Both the position numbers and the translations under genes were made by a program. From positions 248,001 through 312,000 of the forward strand of contig NZ_CP106735.1 of NCBI RefSeq assembly GCF_025639805.1: a DNA stretch of 64,000 bases, in the 5' to 3' direction. The notes below the pieces were generated by a model. That model saw only the letters and a program-made list of their open reading frames with translations. It was not told the DNA's origin and searched no databases. Positions 58,226 through 64,000 of this stretch are shown piece after piece; within the stretch, counting starts at the first letter, position 1, and each line of letters begins with the position of its first letter. Source of the DNA: Reichenbachiella carrageenanivorans. Lineage in GTDB: Bacteria > Bacteroidota > Bacteroidia > Cytophagales > Cyclobacteriaceae.

Positions 58226-58258
58226 CAAAAAAGCAGCTCCATGACTGAAGCTGCTCTT
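58226..58258 (-). terminator. Terminator after the moxR gene
   Basis: On the minus strand AGCAGCT pairs with AGCTGCT and runs into TTTTTTG. It lies 23 bp after the MoxR stop and isolates that gene from the lipoprotein gene. Confidence 0.8.
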
Positions 58259-58280
58259 TCTGCTGTTTTATGCTGTTTTT

Positions 58281-59276
58281 TTACTTCACCATACTGATGT
58301 TTACTTTGCTCAATATTGCTTGGATAATGTCGTGTGTGGTAATACCATCCGCTTCGGCTTCGTAGTTCAAAATGATTCTATGATTAAGTACATCTGGCGC
58401 TACTTCTTTGATATCTTCTGGTAACACGAAATCACGTCCTTCTAAGAAAGCAATTGCTTTAGCTGCCAAATTCAGGTTGATCGAGGCTCTTGGTGATGCG
58501 CCAAATTGAATATAGTTCGCTTCTTCTTTCAAACCATATGCCGCAGGGTCGCGAGTAGCAAAAATCAGTTCTATAATGTATCTCTCTAACGATTCCGATA
58601 GATTCACTTGATTGATTTCACCGCGAATCGCAAAGATGTCTTCTTTGGTCAAAATTGTATTGACTTCATTATCAAATGTCATATTAGACATGCGACGCAT
58701 GATTTCCAGTTCCTCATCTTTAGATGGGTAACCAACATGCACTTTCATCATGAATCTATCCACTTGCGCTTCTGGTAGAGGGTACGTTCCTTCCTGATCT
58801 ACGGGGTTTTGTGTAGCCAATACCAAGAACGGGCGATCTAATTGGAAGGTGGTTTCGCCAATCGTAACTTGCTTTTCCTGCATCGACTCTAGCAGGGCAG
58901 ATTGCACCTTCGCTGGAGATCGGTTGACCTCATCGGCCAAGATCAAGTTGGCAAAAATTGGCCCTTTCTTCACTTCAAAGTTGGACGCTTTCTGATTGTA
59001 TATCATCGTACCCAGCAAGTCGGCAGGCAATAGGTCTGGCGTAAACTGGATTCTCTTAAAATCTAAGTGAAGCACATTGGCCAATGTATTTACCGTCAAA
59101 GTCTTCGCCAATCCCGGCACCCCTTCGAGTAAAATATGCCCTTGAGTAAATAAACCAACCATGAGTCGATTGATCATATACTTCTGCCCGACCACTATTT
59201 TATTTACTTCAGTATAAATCTGCTTGATCTTTTCCTGATGTATTTTTTTACTCTCTACGCTTGTAGTTGCTTCCAT
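58281..59276 (-). CDS. MoxR-family AAA+ ATPase
   Basis: The 331-residue ATPase has Walker A GVPGLAKT, Walker B LILADEVNRSP, sensor 1 LVLATQNP and the MoxR signature YPLPEAQVDRFMMKV. The C-terminal lid carries GASPRASINL. MoxR proteins act as chaperones that mature or activate partner complexes, normally encoded next to DUF58 and von Willebrand A proteins. Here a terminator follows directly and the next gene is an unrelated lipoprotein, so the partners must be elsewhere. Confidence 0.93.
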   Translation of the reverse strand: MEATTSVESKKIHQEKIKQIYTEVNKIVVGQKYMINRLMVGLFTQGHILLEGVPGLAKTLTVNTLANVLHLDFKRIQFTPDLLPADLLGTMIYNQKASNFEVKKGPIFANLILADEVNRSPAKVQSALLESMQEKQVTIGETTFQLDRPFLVLATQNPVDQEGTYPLPEAQVDRFMMKVHVGYPSKDEELEIMRRMSNMTFDNEVNTILTKEDIFAIRGEINQVNLSESLERYIIELIFATRDPAAYGLKEEANYIQFGASPRASINLNLAAKAIAFLEGRDFVLPEDIKEVAPDVLNHRIILNYEAEADGITTHDIIQAILSKVNISMVK

Positions 59277-59384
59277 ATTCGAGGATTATTCGTTTCTAAC
59301 CAAACAAAACTAAAGCAACTTGGGTAAGTTTTAAAACCACAATAGGTATAACGCTCCCAAGTCGCTGTTAAAAATTGTTAAGCA

Positions 59385-60860
59385 CTATTGATGTGTTGGC
59401 TTGAGTAAGTCATTCACCGTTTTCACTGGATTGAATGTCGTGATGGGGACTTCTACAAATAATGTGACCCAGTCCGCCATGGCACCATTCCATAAGCCTG
59501 GCAATTCCATGGCCTTCACTGCTTTGCCTCCTCTCGACTTCTGAGTAATAAATCCCGTTTTATTATTTCGATATTGTATCAAATCAAATTTTCGTCCTTT
59601 AAAATCCTTGACCCCACAGACCAAATCCACGGGATTGAAGTGGGAAGATTTTTTTAGAATAGCTGCTTGTGCCTCATTAGTCAAGTCTATTTGTGCGGTC
59701 TCTGCTATTTGCAAGGAAGTTCCCTCGCCTTCTTTCACCCAAAACGGCCCTCCACCGGGCTCTCCCGTATTGACTACCATCCCACAAACCCGCACGGGAC
59801 GATTCAGGTATTTGGCTAATGCTGCCGAACTGGACAATGCTAAACTAATACCATACTTTGCTTTTAATATCTCTTGGGCTTCAGTCGTACAGTCTTCTCC
59901 CTGCGCTATACGCCCAAGCCAACCAAAGGAATCTTGCTGAAATGCAATCAACATACTTGCTAGTGCCTTTTTATAAGTAATTGTATCTGCCTTCAAGTGA
60001 TCTGGCACCACATTATCAATATTCTTCACAAAAACGACATCCGCTTCGAGGTCATTCAAATTGGCCAATAAAGCACCATGACCCGCTGGTCTAAACAGCA
60101 ACTTGCCATCTTCTAAAAACGGTTCGTTCTTTAAGTCTACCGCAAGTGTGTCTGTCGATGATTTCTGTTGTGAAAAAGAAACCTGATATTTCACCTCAAA
60201 AGCCTGCTCATACCTCCCCACTACTGATGCGAGTTTTAGTTCAAATTTTTTCTGATGCTCTGGTGATACGGTAAAATGCAAATGCGCCACGCCGTCTGTG
60301 CCTAGCGCATACTTTGCCCCTTCTATCAGGTGTTCTTCTAATGGTGTTTTTGCCCCATTTTCGGTTTTATGAAAAGCCAGCAATCCCTTAGGCAGACTGC
60401 CATAGCCCAAACCATCCTCTTCTAATAGCACTCGAACAATAGGCTGATAATCTTGCGCTGCCAACAGCTCATCCATCTTCAACCCTTGTTGTTTCAACGC
60501 TTCGACCAACTCCGTATAAAAAGCAAAATCTTGAATACCAGCAATAAATTGCTCCGTCCCAGCATTCAATTTACCTTCGGCAAGGTATTCAAACAGGTCT
60601 TTGAACATGCGTGTAGCCGCACCAGAAGCAGGCACAAATTTCAACAAGCTTTTATTTACCGTAGCTTTTTCGTAGCCTTCTACATAGGCCGCTGTCTCTT
60701 GCTCCGACAGCTGCACAATCCCATCTCCAATGGTGGCTGGCCTATCGAGATCGAGAAACGGAAAGCCCGTCTTGAAATCAGCGACTTGCTGCTTTACAAT
60801 TTCAATATGACTTCCTCTCGATTGGATATCATCCTCTTGTTCTTTTGAAAACATTAACAT
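59385..60860 (-). CDS. DUF4301 family protein
   Basis: The 491-residue cytoplasmic protein matches the DUF4301 family by its conserved stretches (FVPASGAATRMFKDLFEYL, LFRPAGHGALLANLNDLEAD, VFVKNIDNVVPD, GMVVNTGEPGGGPFWV). The glycine-rich FVPASGAATRM and the VKNIDN segment recall sugar-nucleotidyltransferase folds. This is an inference and no activity is established that I know of. Met3 (60854) is an equally good start. It lies between MoxR and glycogen synthase genes. Confidence 0.85.
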   Translation of the reverse strand: MLMFSKEQEDDIQSRGSHIEIVKQQVADFKTGFPFLDLDRPATIGDGIVQLSEQETAAYVEGYEKATVNKSLLKFVPASGAATRMFKDLFEYLAEGKLNAGTEQFIAGIQDFAFYTELVEALKQQGLKMDELLAAQDYQPIVRVLLEEDGLGYGSLPKGLLAFHKTENGAKTPLEEHLIEGAKYALGTDGVAHLHFTVSPEHQKKFELKLASVVGRYEQAFEVKYQVSFSQQKSSTDTLAVDLKNEPFLEDGKLLFRPAGHGALLANLNDLEADVVFVKNIDNVVPDHLKADTITYKKALASMLIAFQQDSFGWLGRIAQGEDCTTEAQEILKAKYGISLALSSSAALAKYLNRPVRVCGMVVNTGEPGGGPFWVKEGEGTSLQIAETAQIDLTNEAQAAILKKSSHFNPVDLVCGVKDFKGRKFDLIQYRNNKTGFITQKSRGGKAVKAMELPGLWNGAMADWVTLFVEVPITTFNPVKTVNDLLKPTHQ

Positions 60861-60955
60861 TTAGTTTTTGGTTGTACTACTTTAATTAAATCATCTCTGA
60901 GGCACGCCCTAATAAATAAAAGAAATTATTTGGAACACCTCATTTATGAAAAGGG

Positions 60956-62782
60956 TTAAATGGAAAACTGAGCAATGGCCATTTCATAGGCTTTGTTATA
61001 GTGTTTAATCAAGTTTTTCCAGTCAAATTCTTCAGACAAATCTTCGGCTTTATTTCTACTTTGTATCCTGTTTTTTGAAGTGGAAGTCACAAACTGCAGC
61101 ATTTTTCGGGCTAGCTGATCTGCTGACGAATGAAAATCTTTGTTTTCACGTTCGATCAAATACATCCCATGTGCTTCATTTCCTTTTTTGATGTGCTTCA
61201 CATAATTGCCAAATCCAGATAAGTCCGAAGTAACCGCCGACACACCACGTGCCAAACACTCTACTGGCGTGTACCCCCAGGGCTCATAGTAGCTTGGGAA
61301 AATCCCTAGATGGCACCCCCGTACAAACTGCCCATAATCCATCCCAAAAAGCGGATTGGTAGACGTAATAAAATCTGGGTGATATACCACTTTCACCTTA
61401 TCTGATTCATAATTCAGCAGATTGGCATTTCTCAAAAAATTAAGAATAGGGTCTTGCCCATCATGATACAAATTGTGAGTAACCACACTTGGCAATCGAT
61501 CAGATTTCCATGACTGGATTGTCCTCCTGTATCTGAGTTTCCAATAATCATCCACCATTTCATTGAGATCTGGCAACCTATGTTTCTCATTGGTGGCTGC
61601 AGCCATAAACAAGCGCTGCTTGAGCTGCTCCATGATGGCATCGCAGTTGTGATCGATCTCTTCCATGATAGCACGTGAGGTCAACACATCCTGATTGATA
61701 CTCATATAAGGCTGCTTGGTCACAAAAAACATCACCACTGTTTTATCAATGCCTTGTTCTTTCATCAGGTGGTTCAAACGAGCCAAGGCCTCTAAAGTCA
61801 AATCATACCCTTTGTTTTTATATTCAAAACGACCTGAAGTGAAAAAATATAGCGTGTTGCTCAGATCGAATGAATAGGACTGAAAAAAATGCCCCATGAT
61901 AAAGTGTTCGATTTGCTCTTTATACCTGTGATGTAGATTTTGCACTTCGTGCAAAACAGAAAACCGTTCAATATTAAGACCATTGGGCAATATGGCATCT
62001 GGGTTTCTACCAAGAAGATGCACACACTCTTGGGCTGTCACCTCACTCACTGTAGTGAATACCTTCGCCCCATGAGCGCAAGCTCGCTCTAATTTGGCTG
62101 TAGGCTCTATGTTGAATTTTTTAGCCTCCGATTCCCAATTTAAAAATGGAAGATGATCATAAAAAAAAGGATCATTCATTGCCAAATATCTCCCCAGCAA
62201 AGTAGCATGTGTCGTAAACACTGTCTGAATCGGGATTTGTTCTTTTCTCAAATCAGGAATAGCCGTGCCTGCCATCCACTCATGAAAATGAGCCACTACA
62301 TCCATGTCTTGCTCTAGACAGAGTTTGGCATATCGCGATAAAAACTCTTTAACCATAAAACCAAAAGCCAATACCTGATCCATCAGAGGATCATGCTGGT
62401 CAAATGAGATATGATGATCTTTCCAATAACAATACTTGATCTCTCCCAACTGATGCATCACACTGTTAGGATTAAACAAAACGGTGGTTGGTCTGCCCGA
62501 CACGAGCCAAGATCCTACTTTTACATCCCAGCCCATTCCTTGTAACTCTCGAACTACCCCAACTACTGGCGAATCGAGTGTCAAGTCTTCTTCAAAATCA
62601 GAGCTGACATTTGGGTTTACATTTGGGCCTAGTAGCACATAGTTTTCTCCCCAGCCCTTTTTCATCGTCGGAACTTTTGAACGTATCACGGTGTATATTC
62701 CTCCTACCTGATTGCAGACCTCCCATGCCACTTCCACTAAACTGGCCTTGCTACTTATCGTTTGTTTTGCCTTCTTTCCCAT
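60956..62782 (-). CDS. Glycogen synthase, GT3 (eukaryotic) type
   Basis: The 608-residue glycosyltransferase resembles yeast/animal glycogen synthase rather than bacterial GlgA. It has the N-terminal EVAWEVCNQVGGIYTVIRSK, FHEWMAGTAI, TTHATLLGRYL, GLNIERFSVLHEVQNLHHRYK and the catalytic E-x7-E pair in YYEPWGYTPVECLARG. It adds glucose from a sugar nucleotide to alpha-1,4 glucan. GT3 enzymes occur in many Bacteroidota. The gene is divergent from a GH31 glucosidase, which suggests a small glucan storage/turnover locus. Confidence 0.93.
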   Translation of the reverse strand: MGKKAKQTISSKASLVEVAWEVCNQVGGIYTVIRSKVPTMKKGWGENYVLLGPNVNPNVSSDFEEDLTLDSPVVGVVRELQGMGWDVKVGSWLVSGRPTTVLFNPNSVMHQLGEIKYCYWKDHHISFDQHDPLMDQVLAFGFMVKEFLSRYAKLCLEQDMDVVAHFHEWMAGTAIPDLRKEQIPIQTVFTTHATLLGRYLAMNDPFFYDHLPFLNWESEAKKFNIEPTAKLERACAHGAKVFTTVSEVTAQECVHLLGRNPDAILPNGLNIERFSVLHEVQNLHHRYKEQIEHFIMGHFFQSYSFDLSNTLYFFTSGRFEYKNKGYDLTLEALARLNHLMKEQGIDKTVVMFFVTKQPYMSINQDVLTSRAIMEEIDHNCDAIMEQLKQRLFMAAATNEKHRLPDLNEMVDDYWKLRYRRTIQSWKSDRLPSVVTHNLYHDGQDPILNFLRNANLLNYESDKVKVVYHPDFITSTNPLFGMDYGQFVRGCHLGIFPSYYEPWGYTPVECLARGVSAVTSDLSGFGNYVKHIKKGNEAHGMYLIERENKDFHSSADQLARKMLQFVTSTSKNRIQSRNKAEDLSEEFDWKNLIKHYNKAYEMAIAQFSI

Positions 62783-63103
62783 ATGCCATCATATATGCTA
62801 ATGAACAACTATTCAGAAATTGAGCTGCGACAGACCAATTGAATTTGTTATTCACAAAAAAATCAAATTGTAAATTATCTAAAATATCTGGGTAAATATT
62901 GAAAATAAAGTCATCATTCCGCAATCCTGTTAAAAAGCATACCACCAAACAATAGATTTATTGCCAATGCTACCTAAATTACAAACGAGAATGGTGACAA
63001 AACCATTTCGAGTTGCTTGATACATTATTTTAGTATTATATCTCGCTTGATGGATCGATGTCCCCCTCAAAATACATTAAATTTCTCCATGATAAAATAA
63101 GAA
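62783..63103. other. Divergent intergenic region, no gene seen
   Basis: The 321-bp gap separates divergent glycogen synthase and GH31 genes, so both promoters must lie here. It is AT-rich. I find no coding frame with family features and no clear operator repeat. Confidence 0.5.
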
Positions 63104-64000
63104 ATGGATAATCTTAAAGAAGAAATACAAAAAGAAGAGAACTCAGATTTCTCTGGTAATTATATAGAAAAATTTCAAGACAAGAATGCGGAAGAATTTT
63201 TCGCTGGCAGTCTAGTGTCTTGGGAAAAGCAAGAGAATTCTTTTTTGTTTCACGGAGAAAAGGCCTCTTTACAAATCACGGTAGTCTCTCCCGACATACT
63301 CAAATTCAGACACGGCAACGAAGGCTACTTCGACGATGATTTTTCGTATGCTATAGACCCCAGTTTCAGCGCTGATCAAACAGACTACAAGTTTGAAGAC
63401 CTGAAGACTACATTTGTAATCAAAACAAACGTACTCAAGTGCTATATCAGCAAGACCAACTTGGCGACAAAAATCACCACTTTAGAAGGCACAAGCGTAC
63501 TTGAAGACGAAAAAGGCTATCATTGGCAAGATCACAAGCACTATGGAGGCACTATAAATATTTGCACGAAAGTACTGCATGCTGGTGAGAAGTTTTACGG
63601 ACTGGGAGACAAAACAGGCAGACTCAACCTGATCGGCACCAAACGCGAACTCTGGGGTACCGATTGCTATGGGTATGGCAACGAAACCGACCCTGTTTAC
63701 AAAAACATCCCTTTTTATATGGGCCAACACAGCCAAATCGGCTATGGTATATTCATGGACAATACTTTTCGAAGTTTTTTTGATTTTGGCAAAGAGCGCA
63801 CTACCGTTTGCAGCTTTTGGGCACAAGGAGGAGAAATGAGATATTACTATATCCATGGACCAAAACTGATAGATGTAGCCAGAAAATATGCACTACTCAC
63901 TGGCCGACCACAGCTCCCCCCAAAATGGGCACTGGGCTACCATCAGAGCAAGTGGAGCTACTATCCAGAATCTGTAGTGAGAAAACTAGGAGAAGAATTC
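63104..64000 (+). CDS. Glycoside hydrolase family 31 (alpha-glucosidase), 3' end outside window
   Basis: The frame is open from ATG 63104 to the right edge (299 codons). Residues ~35-280 form the GH31 N-terminal beta-sandwich: FYGLGDKTGRLNL, then LWGTDCYGYGNETDPVYKNI and PFYMGQHSQIGYGIFMDNTF. The start of the catalytic barrel follows (LTGRPQLPPKWALGYHQSKW). The catalytic Asp residues lie beyond the edge. No signal peptide is visible, so it is probably cytoplasmic and acts on maltose- or glycogen-derived glucans. Confidence 0.9.
   Translation, partial: MDNLKEEIQKEENSDFSGNYIEKFQDKNAEEFFAGSLVSWEKQENSFLFHGEKASLQITVVSPDILKFRHGNEGYFDDDFSYAIDPSFSADQTDYKFEDLKTTFVIKTNVLKCYISKTNLATKITTLEGTSVLEDEKGYHWQDHKHYGGTINICTKVLHAGEKFYGLGDKTGRLNLIGTKRELWGTDCYGYGNETDPVYKNIPFYMGQHSQIGYGIFMDNTFRSFFDFGKERTTVCSFWAQGGEMRYYYIHGPKLIDVARKYALLTGRPQLPPKWALGYHQSKWSYYPESVVRKLGEEF

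Overview
The window looks like a chromosome segment of a marine or soil Bacteroidota bacterium, most likely of the order Cytophagales. The reasons are several proteins with type IX secretion (T9SS) C-terminal domains, a SprB-like giant adhesin beside a PorP/SprF-family protein and an OmpA/PD40 protein, TonB-receptor biology, a Bacteroidota-type ftsK-lolA pair, TAnnTTTG-like promoter boxes, and an AT-leaning composition. The genus cannot be fixed by reading alone. I saw no rRNA, tRNA or CRISPR array.

Region 1 (1-15.6 kb): the 3' end of a beta-helix T9SS protein, then a minus-strand surface-adhesin cluster. The cluster holds a 3160-residue SprB-like adhesin with twelve 104-residue Ig-like repeats, a PorP/SprF-family outer-membrane protein and a TPR/PD40/OmpA protein. 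Region 2 (15.7-24.2 kb): a four-gene phosphorelay made of two hybrid histidine kinases, a separate Hpt/pseudo-kinase protein and a LytTR response regulator. Both kinases have lost the His of their C-terminal Hpt-like domain, whereas the separate protein keeps it. Two conserved 46-bp elements lie upstream of the adhesin gene and the PorP/SprF gene. Each has TCAMCGAG direct repeats with a 21-bp period, the geometry of a LytTR operator. I infer that the phosphorelay controls the adhesin cluster.

Region 3 (24.2-34 kb): a broken 3' fragment of xerD, then three more T9SS type A surface proteins related to the one at the left edge. Among them are a dispersed 55-bp repeat and a 57-bp stretch of perfect identity between paralogues. 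Region 4 (34-53.6 kb): housekeeping genes (pyrD, ftsK, lolA, an NRDE protein, an S41 protease, glutamate dehydrogenase, a CASTOR/POLLUX-like channel). Inserted among them is an unusual operon of a secreted WD40-caspase, a FecR-like secreted protein and a CHASE2 membrane protein with no output domain. Two tandem small helical proteins and one 36-residue membrane peptide are also present.

Region 5 (53.5-64 kb): a TonB-dependent receptor and a surface beta-helix lipoprotein that share an upstream motif, an orphan MoxR ATPase, a DUF4301 protein, and a eukaryotic-type (GT3) glycogen synthase divergent from a GH31 glucosidase cut by the window edge.
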